Below, one piece after another: positions 9,628 to 20,492 of a DNA stretch of 64,000 nucleotides. Under the pieces are notes generated by a model. That model ran no database searches and had not been told where the DNA came from. It saw only the letters and a list, made by a program, of their open reading frames with translations. Positions within the stretch are counted from its first letter, which is position 1. Each line of letters starts with the position of its first letter. Source of the DNA: Arenicola marina (Eukaryota; Annelida; Polychaeta; Arenicolidae); assembly GCA_964019135.1 (NCBI GenBank), contig OZ025248.1, positions 75,522,119 through 75,586,118 of the forward strand, read 5' to 3'. A program made the translations under genes and the position numbers.

Positions 9628-9708
9628 CCTCAAGTATCGCATCAGTTTCTGGCGTTCTTTGGTCGGCGCTCCGTGGACGACCATGAAGCTGTGAGTCTCC
9701 TGAAGGGC
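9628..9708 (-). CDS. Candidate 81-nt internal exon, unknown protein
   Basis: On the minus strand the acceptor TGTTTTCTTGCGCAG precedes base 9708 and the donor TTGAGG|GTAATGG follows base 9628. The exon is exactly 27 codons. Two frames are open. Phase 0 reads ALQETHSFMVVHGAPTKERQ and continues KLMRYLR. Phase 1 reads PSGDSQLHGRPRSADQRTPE and continues TDAILE. The second is phase-compatible with the candidate exons at 11582-11690 and 9343-9486. The splice signals are the strongest evidence; the frame is undecided and no domain is recognised. Confidence 0.35.
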
Positions 9709-10119
9709 CTGCGCAAGAAAACAGTAACACCTATGATATCAATAATATCAAGAATCAAGAATCAAGAAGTTCTAGAAGAAGTTCCCTGCTGTGATTGTTT
9801 GGCTTTGCCATTAGCGCACGTTTGCTGCCTTACATGCTAACCGTGCACATTTTCTGTGTCTGCTTTGGGTTCAGCAACTTGCCGTCTTTCTTTTGCCACA
9901 TGCGTCGATCCTTCAATATAAAGACGGCGGTAAAAAATTGATTATTTCCGGTTAGATTACAGATTATATCATCAATAATTCTTCGATATTATTGCAAATA
10001 AATCATTACCAATTCTTAAGTTTAAAAATTCAGCTTGCACAATATCAGGGGCAATAACATATGAACAATTATATTCTATTATGGTTCATATCAACATTAT
10101 TGTATAGGATTGATGCCAC
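9709..10119. other. No feature seen
   Basis: AT-rich unique sequence with no gene or repeat I can support. Confidence 0.5.
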
Positions 10120-11335
10120 CTACCATGAGCGACGTTCAAAAGCTGCTACCTAGGGTGACCATGCCTACTCCTTGTCACTATGTCTACCTAGTGTGACCAC
10201 TCCATGCCACTATATCAACTTTGGGGGACCATGCCTACCCCGTGTCACTATATCTACAGGGTGACCATGCCTACACCGTATCACTATATAAACCTAGGGT
10301 AACCATGCCTACTCTCTGTCACAATGTCTACCTAGGGTGACCATGCCACCCCGTTTCACTATATCTACATCGGGTGACCATGCCTACTCTGTGTCACTAT
10401 GTCTATCTAGAGTGACCATGCCTACTCCATGTCACTGTATCAACCTAGGTTAACCATGCCACCCCTTTTCACTATATCTACATAGGGTGACAATGCCTAC
10501 ACCGTGTCACTATATCTACCTAGGGTAACCATGCCACCCCGTTTCACTATATCTACTTAGGGTGACCATGCCACTCCGTAACACTATGTCTTCCTAGGTT
10601 AACCATGCCGCTTCGTGTCACTATATCTACATAGGGTAACCATGCCACTCCGTGTCACTATATCTACCTAGGGTAACCATGCCACCCCGTTTCACTATAT
10701 ATACTTAGGGTGACCATGCCACTCCGTAACACTATGTCTTCCTAGGTTAACCATGCCGCTTCGTGTCACTATATCTACATAGGGTAACCATGCCACTCCG
10801 TGTCACTATATCTACCTAGGGTAACCATGCCACCCCGTGTCACTATATATACGTAGGGTAACCATGCCGCTCCGTGTCACTATATCTACCTAGGGTAACC
10901 ATGCCACTCCGTGTCACTATATCTACTTAGGGTGACCATGCCTACACCATGTCACTATATCTACCTAGGGTGACCATGCCACTCCGTGTCACTATATCTA
11001 CCTAGGTTGACCATTCCTACTCCGTGTCACTATATCTATCTAGGGTGACCACTCCATGCCACAATATGAACCTAGGGTGAGCACTCCATGCCACGATATT
11101 AACCTAGGGTGACCACTCCATGCCACTATATCAACCTAAGGTGACCATTCCATGCCACTATATCAACCTAGGGTGACCACTCCATGCCACGATATCAACC
11201 TAGGGTGACCACTCCATGCCACTATATCAACCTAAGGTGACCACTCCATGCCACTATATGAACCTAAGGTGACCACTCCATGCCAGTATATCAACCTAGG
11301 GTGACCACTCCAAGCCACTATATCAACCTAGGGGT
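10120..11335 (+). repeat. 37-bp tandem array with 32-bp terminal subarray
   Basis: About 33 copies of the unit actatatctacctagggtga plus ccatgccactccgtgtc (37 bp). From about 11035 to 11335 the unit switches to a 32-bp form in which catgccactccgtgtc is replaced by cactccatgcc. A shorter form also appears near 10190. Pairs of adjacent units repeat around 10560-10800 (cttcctaggttaaccatgcc twice), showing local duplication. Confidence 0.92.
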
Positions 11336-11581
11336 TACCCTATCATTTGTTTAACATGTGGTGTAAACTCTTGACATATGAACGATGCATAAATAAATAA
11401 ACAGGGACAAATACTGATGAAAACATACACGGAGAAAATGGCATGAAGGAATTGCGTTAGGAAGTATAGATAAAAAGTGATGCAAAGACAATTATGTATA
11501 GAGCAACATATAATCATATAGATTGAGGGAGATAATTATAGCAAGATACATCTCAAAATATACGTGTGAAATGGAGCTCAC

Positions 11582-11690
11582 CTGCAACGTTGTAATGTCT
11601 GCGGGACATCGTTATTCGGTCATGGCCAAATATTATAATGCCTTTACCGTACGTATCCACAGCATAGGATAACGAAATCTCTTTCCGCCG
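11582..11690 (-). CDS. Candidate exon ending in strong donor
   Basis: On the minus strand an open frame ends at the consensus donor GTTGCAG|GTGAGC (exon end 11582, phase 1). The frame reads KEISLSYAVDTYGKGIIIFG followed by HDRITMSRRHYNVA, with an upstream in-frame TAG just beyond 11695. No strong acceptor is visible, so it may be a first exon starting at the internal ATG (MSRRHYNVA). The residue composition is protein-like but the family is unknown. The acceptor side is approximate. Confidence 0.3.
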
Positions 11691-11695
11691 CGCAG

Positions 11696-12060
11696 TGGCG
11701 CTTCGGTTCTATTCGGCTAGGAGCCTGGACTAGTGGCCTGAGCTAGTGACCTCGGGCCGCTAGTCCAGGCCGGAGGGGGGGGGGGGGAGGGGCACAGAAT
11801 TTGAAAAGGGGGGCACCAATATACTTTAGGGTCTGACAGGGGGGGGGGGGACGTGCCCCCAGTACCCCATCGTGAACACACTTCAATAGGTCGCACCAAA
11901 CTAATAAAGCCACGTCATCATTTAGTAAGTATGTCTAGTCAACATTGACACCTTGAAACGAGGTGAGGAACGTTGTGGAAGTTTTGATCCCACCCAACCT
12001 TCACCCCACCCCACCCCATCCCACCCTACCCCTCCCCACCCCACCATAGAGTAGAGCTCC
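11696..12060. repeat. G- and C-rich simple-sequence tracts
   Basis: Poly-G runs lie at about 11776-11787 and 11839-11850, and a ccaccccaccccatcc simple repeat at about 11991-12047. The runs are potential G-quadruplex formers and assembly trouble spots. No gene. Confidence 0.7.
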
Positions 12061-12295
12061 TGTACGTGCCATCACGGCCGTTGTCATTCGCACCTGCTCG
12101 TGTCTATTTAAAACATTGTTATGACGTCATTCTTGTGTTACAAGTGTTGATTCTTATCTACAAATCAACAATCATATGATTAGACTTTGTTCCGCCCGAG
12201 GCTGGGCGTCAAATGTTGCTCACTTATTACATGAGTAGTACGGCTTCTTCTCCGTCACGAAGGTGTATCCACGGCAAATAGGAAATGGAGTAAAT

Positions 12296-12412
12296 TGGTG
12301 TTTTAGACCACTTCTGTGTACACGACGATGAAGGATAAATAATATGCCTCAGTGACCAGGATTCGAACCCGGACCTATTCATCATCTAGTGATCGAGCTA
12401 CCCCCCGCCCCC
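12296..12412 (-). mobile_element. tRNA-derived SINE, diverged copy
   Basis: The minus strand carries a B-box GGGTTCGAATCC and the downstream motifs CATCCTTCATCGTC and AAGTGGTCTAAAACAC, in the same order as the complete copy at 63085-63253. The A-box end runs into a poly-C tract (12403-12422) and is degraded. Confidence 0.7.
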
Positions 12413-12422
12413 CCCCCCCCCC

Positions 12423-13259
12423 TCCTCCTCCACGACAAATAGATCATGGGCTCGAAATCAGGCCCTTTAAGCAGTATTACGCACCAAATCATTTAATTTA
12501 CACCACGAACAATGTTATATACAATGATCACGCGGTCAGCGAGAGTTGGTCCATGTTACCTGTCATTGACTATTGGTCGCTCGGTATCACCTTTCCGCGC
12601 AGAGGAAGCCCACGCCGAACTGGAGATGGGTGGAGATGGGGGTGGCAATGAAAAGTGTGCTTGAATGTATCCAACGCGTATCGAGGGTATTGCCTGCGTA
12701 CACCCATGGTCCATCAGGTGTACATCACATGTATCCAGTGTATATATCCAGGGTGTATCCGGCATGTATCCATGGTATATCCAAGATGCATGGTATGGTG
12801 CTATACGAATAACCTTGTTGCGGCTTCCAACAAATTCGTGCATCCTCCGTGTACCGAACCCACATGACATATTCTCCCATGAATCCGGATAACTCTCCAG
12901 TAATATAAGAAAAGAATGACAGACAAGCTCAATCAATGGTCATTGATTCGGGGTTGTATTTGGCTTCCATCCGAGGATGTTTAGCTGCACTCATGTCGCT
13001 GGCCTTTTCACAAAGACCACAGTAGTGTCATTCGATCATCCGCAATAATGAGATAATGTCGTCTCAAGGTGCTATGTATTGAGCAAATGTAAGAGCTCAA
13101 GAAATGTATTACATTTGTAGTAAAAGTTAGGCGTGAGTAATACGTGAGTTATGCTGTACCAATGTTTGGCCTTTACATGGAGCAACGACCGGAAAAATGA
13201 ACTCATATGGGGGACTTGATGGCGCTATTAGAACTCATGTGGAATGATGGAAAGTCTAA
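12423..13259. other. Unique sequence, no supported gene
   Basis: A 126-codon minus-strand frame (12556-12936) crosses an imperfect tgtatcca-rich stretch (12690-12790) and a ggtggagat simple repeat (12622-12650). A splice-bounded 60-nt candidate (12560-12619) exists inside it but its acceptor tract is the simple repeat. I do not call a gene. Confidence 0.4.
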
Positions 13260-13416
13260 AATAGACCGATGCACACTCCGACAATAAGCCACATCCACAT
13301 TGGTTCATCCGACTTGTTTGTCCGACATAACGCGCGTGAAATACCTGTTTTCATCACACGATTGGATAAAAACAAGAGTGACGTCAGTGAATGATTCACG
13401 CCTGGATCGGTCTATT
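13260..13416. mobile_element. 157-bp inverted-repeat MITE
   Basis: The ends AATAGACCGATGCA (13260-13273) and TGGATCGGTCTATT (13403-13416) pair with one mismatch. The interior (ttgtttgtccgacataac, attggataaa) matches the interior of the larger element at 44068-44331. Non-autonomous, no coding capacity. Confidence 0.6.
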
Positions 13417-13461
13417 GCCAATGGATGACACGTTTTAAGTAAGAGAAAACACTCGAAAGCT

Positions 13462-13524
13462 GTTGATTTCGTTGTTCAGAATCCACTTGGCTAACGCTTC
13501 GTGTATTCTGAACAACGAATCAAC
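13462..13524. other. 63-bp hairpin, 20-bp stem
   Basis: Arms GTTGATTTCGTTGTTCAGAA(T) at 13462-13482 and their complement at 13505-13524 pair over 20 bp with one bulged T and a 22-nt loop. It could be a pre-miRNA-like hairpin or a remnant of an inverted insertion; nothing here decides. Confidence 0.5.
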
Positions 13525-15230
13525 ACTTTCTCCTTTTTTCTTACCAGAATACGACACACACCTCACGATTCCCGACTTTAATTGCTCTTCCAGAAGAAAT
13601 TTTCCAAAAGAAATCTCATCCCAGAGAACTACTGCGGCGCCCAGGTTGTGATCGATGGATTTAACCAGTCATTACGTTAATAATACCCAACCCATTTTCA
13701 TTTTTGTGGTTTTATAATTATGAATGCGCACTATCTATGAACTGGCCATTGATATGTTGTACATGACATGCAGAGAAGAACGTCATAGTGCAGCTCATTG
13801 CAGTGAGGCTACATGTGTACACTTGCCAATCTGTTTTATAATTGATATATATGAGTTCCAGCCTTCAGCCTTAAGGGTGTCCGCCATGTATTGCCTATTG
13901 CCTATTATATACCCAGCTAGGGCCCGGTATCATACGCGTGCTCGCCATCTGCTCAAAAATAACTCCCCGTGGGCACTCATGTGTGACCGTTGATCAAGGT
14001 GGCTTTACTGTATAGCACGGTTTAATCTGCAGAATATATACGTGTCACAAACGAGGTAGCTTGTATATATACCAAAACCGAAGCGGAGATACACAAGTCT
14101 CAGACAAGATTATATGACCGGATACAATCCCCTTAATATATACTTCAAACTACATCCCGTAATTTTCAGCTTAGTGTCCGCGTTACACGTGAAACATCGG
14201 GCGCATTTCTTTGGTAACCCGGGTATATCCCCAAGGTGGACCGAATACGCACATTACGCATCGGTATACCGCCCGACACTTCTTTCACCCGGGTCGGGTG
14301 CGCGCGCATCCATTCGGTATGCCGATGTGCCCCGTTCAAAACAGCACGGGACGTTGGGGAGAAGATGCCGGCTGATTAAAAAGTGACCGACTAGGCTGGT
14401 TCCATTGCTCCTAAATGAGCCGGGCATGACCGGTGTGAGTTTTTCATTGACCTTCGGAGTAGCCCGACCGGTAGGTTCGGAAGGGATTGAGTACACCCGG
14501 TGGCCCACCGGTCCAGGCCCAAAGAAATGCCCCCATGGAAATCAAAGCTGAATGACCAAAAAGTACAGCTATTACATGTGCACGAGTCTAATGGTAAAAC
14601 CACAACATTGTCTATAACATTATGACAAAATAGAGAAATTATACTTACAATGCTGGGTGTCTGGGGTGATAAATCAAAGAGGCGAACTGAGAAACTTGTC
14701 CAGTTACGTGCAAACATTGCCGGCTTTCGTGTGTATACTCTCAGCCCCTGTCACGTGACTGAAGCTTTACAGCGTTGGTGCCACGATTTTTGTTAGCTCA
14801 GAGTTAACTTTGTTTATGGAAGATCAACAAATAAGAATTTGTTTTCATGGGAGTTTACTGTTTTTATTCCACGATATCACTAAATACGCCTTCGTCAAAG
14901 TAGTAAAGTCGGGTCAGGTGGGTTTATTTCTGTGGGCATTGCATCTGAGCGTTATTTAGAAATTCGCCAATGATTGGCAGGTGAGCTTTGATACAGTGCG
15001 TATGCATCTGTTGTCGAGGGCGTGTATTGTCCTCATGGTTGAATGCTTTTCGTCGAGTTCAAACCAATGAGCAGAGAGAATCTGAGTCTCAATGTAAAAG
15101 CACAAGAGTTTGTATCCCCCTTGGACATCACTTTCCTCGCTTCCAGAATTTAAATGGGTAGGCGCGAAAATAAGTGGAAAAAGTATTCATGTCTACTACT
15201 TGGGGTGTTATAGCTGGATTTAAAAAAATT
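13525..15230. other. Unique sequence, no supported gene
   Basis: No exon with convincing composition. A weak inverted pair (gcatttctttgg at about 14201 and its complement at about 14522) encloses ~330 bp of CG-rich sequence and may mark an old short transposon. Confidence 0.4.
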
Positions 15231-17090
15231 GTGTGACGTCATGCCTTTGTCTTAAGTGTTCAGCATCCAGAAAAATGCAAATGAAAAGAAACCTAGCCGT
15301 GTTTTAACAACGTAAGTGTGCGTTATTTAAATACAGAATGACAAAACAGTGCATTATTTTGATAATGAACGGAAAAACTTGCAGTATCTTGATAATGAAC
15401 AGTTGTTGTTAATATTGACTCCGCTAAATGTCAGGGTGCAATCAGCCAAGTCGAGCTGAGCTGAGGCGAGCTGGCTGATGTCAGAACTGGCCAATTTCAA
15501 GACAAACAATGAAATGCATAAGTCAATGCTTAGCTCCAAGGGGGCGAGGGGTTAAATCGCAGAGATCAAAGTATATGGAAATTCGACAGTTATCGATTGC
15601 ATACATTTCTCATGTCGTTCATAAATGGGAGACCGTCTGACATTTTCAGGTCATTGCTACAGCAGGTGTCACATATGTATTTAATGGTGGATGATCAATA
15701 TTACAAAATACAAGACATATATGGACGATTTATTTTCAAGCAGAAGTGTTTGATCCCTCATATCGCTTTTGATACAATAGATTTGGCTGAGCGCACACTG
15801 GATACCCCTACGATACGGAATTATGACGGCGCTGTGTCGCCTGTCATTACAGACTCGTTGTTCATTTCAATTATCAGGTTACTGGTAACTTAGTTTATTT
15901 GTTTGGGTGTATTAACACATCATAATATATATATAATATATTCTGGCAGGTTTTCCATTATGTATACTAATTTACTATTGTAAAATTTCTAGTGTGTTAC
16001 TGTTTCAGTAGAATTTCTTTGTCTTTTTGTGACTCATCTGTCGACAGTGTACTTAGAGTATAAATAAAGATATATATACATCTGTAAAGTATGTGCATAT
16101 GTATGTATGGTAGAGCCCACGAAATGAATTACAATACTAAATGGTCTGTAAGAGTCATGTGCGAGATATGTTGAAACAACGGTTCTCCCTAACATGGAAC
16201 AAAACATTTAAGGAAAAAGTGATCACAGTTAATACTAATAACCTAATGATCTATAAAGTAACCCCCGTCGACCGAACCGGACCAGGATGTTCTAGTTTAG
16301 GAAGGAACTGGAGTGCACGACAGAGTTCTTTAATGTTCTTATAAAATTATAAAAAGGCATTAGCTCTGCTCACGATTAGTCGATTTCCGGAGTCAAATTT
16401 TTTTTTTTTACTATTGTAGCTATTGCACTGAGAGACGAATATATGAGTGAGGAATAAGGAAATAACGAGTTGGTTTTAAAAAGAACGACCGATCAACTAA
16501 TGCACCAGTCAATGTAAAGCTCCAGGGGGAGGGTAGAGGTGGGAGGGCGTGGGGGGTGTATACATTTTTAAAGTTGTTTTATAAATCCCCACACGGGGTA
16601 AAGTCAGAACAACTCCCCTCAAAGAAATATTGAGACCTATGAAATAGATTCTTCATATAAGTTATAAGACATGTCACGTTATAAGCGACACCTGGAGTAT
16701 AAATGGCATGCCCAATATCAGACTGTCCCCCGTTCGTAGGCGGCAAAAGGATATTTGCAATCGATTACTGCCGAATTGCCATATGCAATTTTTCTGATCT
16801 ACCCCTCCCGAGCTTAACATTCACTTATGCATCGATTGTTTGCGTTACAATTTGGAAGTTTTTAGAACAGCTATGTCGCCTCCGCTCAGCTCAGCTCGAC
16901 TAGACTGACTACACAACTGTTCATTATCAAGATATTGCACGGTTTTGTCGTTCTTATTTAAATAACACATTCGCGTTAATGAAACACGGTCAGGTTTGTT
17001 TTCCGATGCGTTCTTCTAGATAATGACCACAAGACAAAGGCGGGATGTCAAACAATTTTTAATGCGTGTGGAGTGACGTCACAAGACCCC
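15231..17090. mobile_element. 1.86-kb element with long terminal inverted repeats
   Basis: Left arm 15231-15483 and right arm 16867-17090 are reverse complements with indels. Shared blocks in order are GTGACGTCA, cctttgtctt, ccgtgtttt/ca, gttatttaaata, gacaaaac, ttgataatgaacagttg and gtcgagctgagctgag. The left arm has an extra internal duplication of the ttgataatgaac block. The interior is AT-rich; its longest frame is 98 codons (15597-15893) and does not resemble a transposase I know. Also inside are two direct copies of an agctcca(a/g)gggg segment (15533, 16519). It is probably a non-autonomous DNA transposon. Confidence 0.6.
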
Positions 17091-17449
17091 AATTGTAAAG
17101 CGAAATTGTATAACATTTATTATTGCACGTATGACTGGAATGTGCTGACTTTTCATAAGGATATTTAGGCAGCAATATATAAATAACAGAATTTCAGAGG
17201 GAGCGGTAAGCTGTTAAGGAGACATCTGGAGAGTAGATTCCGAGATAACTAAATCAGCCCGCCACAACTGTTCATGGCAATGGAATGAAGTCTTAATGGT
17301 CATCCAAGTTTGAAACATCCGAAAGATCTATACACATATGTGCAAGTGTGTTCAAGACCCAGCAGGATATAAGTGTTGTAACTATGCACGATAAAGATTG
17401 GTTGCTTGTATATTCAAAACGGTTTAGCCGCTTTTGTCATATGGGGTCA
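17091..17449. other. No feature seen
   Basis: Unique sequence between two mobile elements. Confidence 0.5.
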
Positions 17450-17648
17450 ATTGGAGAAGGAAGGGAAAGTGGAGCCATGTCCCCGGGGGTAACCGCCTAC
17501 CCAAAGGAGGACATGGGATATTTATCATGCGACCACACAGACATGGCCACATCAAGGCGAGAACCACCTATCCACGCGCCGCTAAGCCTTCAGGTGGCCA
17601 GAGCGCTAAATGCCAGCGCTCTAACCCACTGAGCTATCGAGGCGGCCC
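17450..17648 (-). mobile_element. tRNA-derived SINE, second family
   Basis: The minus strand starts with a tRNA-like head whose A-box is GATAGCTCAGTGGGTTAGAG (about 17620-17639). It continues with a ggcgcgtggataggtggttc segment in the B-box position. The body shows no tandem structure and the 3' limit is uncertain. It differs from the family at 12296 and 63085. Confidence 0.55.
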
Positions 17649-18925
17649 TCGTGAGAATGAGCGATGTAAAACCACAAGATCTTCCACCAGTAAAACCAAA
17701 CTGTTTGGGAAAGATGTGTGGGGCTAAACAAATTCAAACATCGACCATACAACCAGAACGAATAGGCTGCAGACTATATCCAACAGAAAACACCTGTGAT
17801 TACCTGCACCACAATATACCGGTGCAGGTTTATCAGACTGTGCCCTTTAGGGATGGTTTCATGAAGAACCGCAGACCGTACGTGCACAGATCTAATCATC
17901 AACCAAATCTTGTAAAACTATACTCCGTTTCATGACACTTGAATTGTGGGGGTCCCAGAAACCGCTCTTTATCAGTTTGTTATAATTACTTACCCCTCCC
18001 CTTGTTTCTGTATTCAGGTACCTTGTTTTTGTATATAGTTAACTCCCATTTGGGCCAAAGGAATTAATGGGGATGGTGGGAGAAGGTTTGATGGGGCGGG
18101 CAGGAGGGCAAGGGTTATTTACGCTCCTAAGAGTGGAATGGATTCTTCGTGACACGGCCCCTTCCCCTTTTTTTTCCTTTTCAACAGCAGACATGTCGGT
18201 TTGGTAGAAAAGGATACTAGGGGGCTAGGAACTAGAAACCTTTGAACTAGAAACTTTTGACGACCGGGTGGGGTAGGAGGGACGGGCTCAAAAGGGGAGG
18301 GGGTCCGCGCCTTAGAGGTCCCTAATTTAATAATAATTAATTCCTGAACCCCGGAACCCCCTGGATCCGGCCTTAACCTAAGGTTCTTGGGATTCTATAT
18401 CGGGGTCACCGCCGGGCAGAGGACCCAGTGGTGTAGTAGCGGGAAGTCCGTATCATGCCAGAAAGTGTTTAATCACATCTCCTGCCCCTATGCATCCGGC
18501 CAAATCTTGCCCCTGGTTCATGATAGGCCCCATACCAATACAAGACTTTTGCACTTGCACGTGCGCTAAATCTGTTGCTTCGAAATACCTAAATTCTGTG
18601 TCTATTGTATTTGAGAAGATATTTTAAATTTGTCATAGTCCTCGTTTGAGCTGTTTTTAGTGTATTAAAAATGAGCGTAGTCGCTGCGCATATATGTTAA
18701 TTGAAGCCCTAGTTTTGCTTTGTCCTACTATATGTACGGGACGGACCTCCTTTTTATTTTTATTGGCCAACATCGTGATCCTGCCGTATGCCAGTGAATA
18801 TAAGTTAAGACCGCCAATATGACCAATTTACTAAGTGTAAGGGGGTAGGGCCCCTAAATAAAACTGAGATTTGGCGCTATGACCAGGTCCGGTTGAAATT
18901 CCGCTACGACTGCCTTATGACCATT
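17649..18925. other. Unique sequence, no supported gene
   Basis: Contains T-rich and G-rich simple stretches (18160-18310) but no exon or RNA gene that I can support. Confidence 0.45.
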
Positions 18926-19440
18926 AAATGAAGCCGGCCCCGTGGGCCGCTGTGCCGCGTGTGCCGCGTGGGCCGCTGTGCCGCGTGGGCCGCTGTGCCC
19001 CGTGTGCCGCGTGGGCCGCTGTGCCGCGTGGGCCGCTGTGCCGCGTGTGCCGCAAGTGGCCGTTGTGCCCCGTGTGCCGCGTGGGCCGCTGTGCCGCGTG
19101 GGCCGCTGTGCCGCGTGGGCCGCTGTGCCCCGTGTGTCGCGTGTGCCGCAAGTGGCCGCTGTGCCCCGTGTGTCGCGTGTGCCGCAAGTGGCTGTTGTGC
19201 CGCGTGTGCCGCGTGGGCCGCTGTGCCGCGTGTGCCGCGTGGGCCGCTGTGCCGCGTGGGCCGCTGTGCCCCGTGTGTCGCGTGTGCCGCAAGTGGCCGC
19301 TGTGCCCCGTGTGCCGCGTGGGCCGCTGTGCCGCGTGTGCCGCAAGTGGCTGTTGTGCCGCGTGGGCCGCTGTGCCGCGTGTGCCGCGTGGGCCGCTGTG
19401 CCGCGTGGGCCACTTGAGCCGCTTGTGCCGCGCGTGCCGT
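18926..19440 (+). repeat. GC-rich minisatellite, ~17-bp unit
   Basis: Units of the form gtgccgcgtgggccgct (17 bp) mix with shorter gtgtgccgc and gccgcaagtggcc variants. Larger blocks recur, for example the gtgtgtcgcgtgtgccgcaa segment three times. Long frames on both strands are open because the unit has no stop codons in either orientation; these are not genes. Confidence 0.9.
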
Positions 19441-20492
19441 CAGGCTTCGGTGCAGGTTGCAGTATCCATGGATGTGATGATTGCATTATTGTCATTAAAA
19501 GTAAATGTAAAGCAAATTAAAAATTATTCCGTGAATCAATTTGCAAAGTAGGCCTACATTTATGTGAAAGATTAACTCACTTATTACATTTAACAAGGTG
19601 CATTATATACCACTGAGAATTAAGCGTCAACTAAGAATACGCTAGTGATAACCGTTATGTAGGTCGATTTCAAAGCAATGTTGACTACAATAAGAGCATG
19701 TCCAAGACCGTTACCTGGAGGCTACCAAGGATAGTGCATACACTCTCCTTGGGTCTACGTAAAGTGATCAGCGATATCATGGAAGGCGAAGTGGCGCACC
19801 CAGGTGTCGTTCTGTCGGCTCCCTGTGAGAAGCGGGGACGTATGGTGCTGACAGATGAAGACTAAATGCAGTGAACCACAGGGAAACATTTAACTCGTGC
19901 TCGCCTCCCATCACGTGGAGGGCTTCTACACGGGTAGTTGAATGTGGTAGGGTAGTTGAACGTGGTAGATCCGCAGACTAACTACGATAACATAACACAA
20001 CATGTAGCAAGTCATCTAATGCAGTTATGTTATTTGTTCCACAGACCACGTCTACCTCATCACAGACCGCTTTTACCGCGTCACAGACCGCGTTTATCTC
20101 ATCAAGACCGCGTTTACCGCGCCACAGACCGCCTTTACCGCGCCACAGACCGCCTTTACCGCGCCACAGACCGCCTTTACCGCGCCACAGACCGCGTCTA
20201 CCGCGTCACGTGCTTATACCGGCGTCGCAAGTACCTACCATTGAGGATGTATATTTACCTGTACATCGCGTCAATCCACCAAGTTTCATGGAACCACAGA
20301 CACAGCCTTGTGTATGGCATGAGACCCTCCGTAGTGGACTGGACATCGAACGGCCGCATACTCACCAATCTAGTTTACGTAAAGACAAGAAATCATTTAA
20401 TAAATCAAACATCGACAATTCAGCGAAACGATTAGGCTGCACACAATAGCCAGCAGAGGGCATCAGAAATTAAAAATTATTACATGAATCAG
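19441..20492 (+). repeat. Diverged partial copy of the 3.3-3.9-kb unit
   Basis: Segments at 19445-19560 (tgcaggttgca..., gtgaatcaatttgcaaa), 19600-19680 (aagaatacgctagtg) and 20045-20450 match the end region of the macro-unit at 27450-27660 and its VNTR flank. Divergence is much higher than between units 1 to 3. Confidence 0.6.
20045..20212 (+). repeat. 21-bp VNTR, ~8 copies
   Basis: Unit taccgcgccacagaccgcctt and variants, followed by the conserved flank tataccggcgtcgcaagtac. The same VNTR recurs in every macro-unit. Confidence 0.9.

Noticed and set aside
11776-11850. Telomere- or quadruplex-associated repeat
   Set aside because: Only G homopolymers; no TTAGGG-type repeat was seen in this stretch.
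12560-12619. 60-nt minus-strand exon candidate with good acceptor and donor
   Set aside because: The polypyrimidine tract is a simple repeat and the exon does not join in frame to the other candidates.
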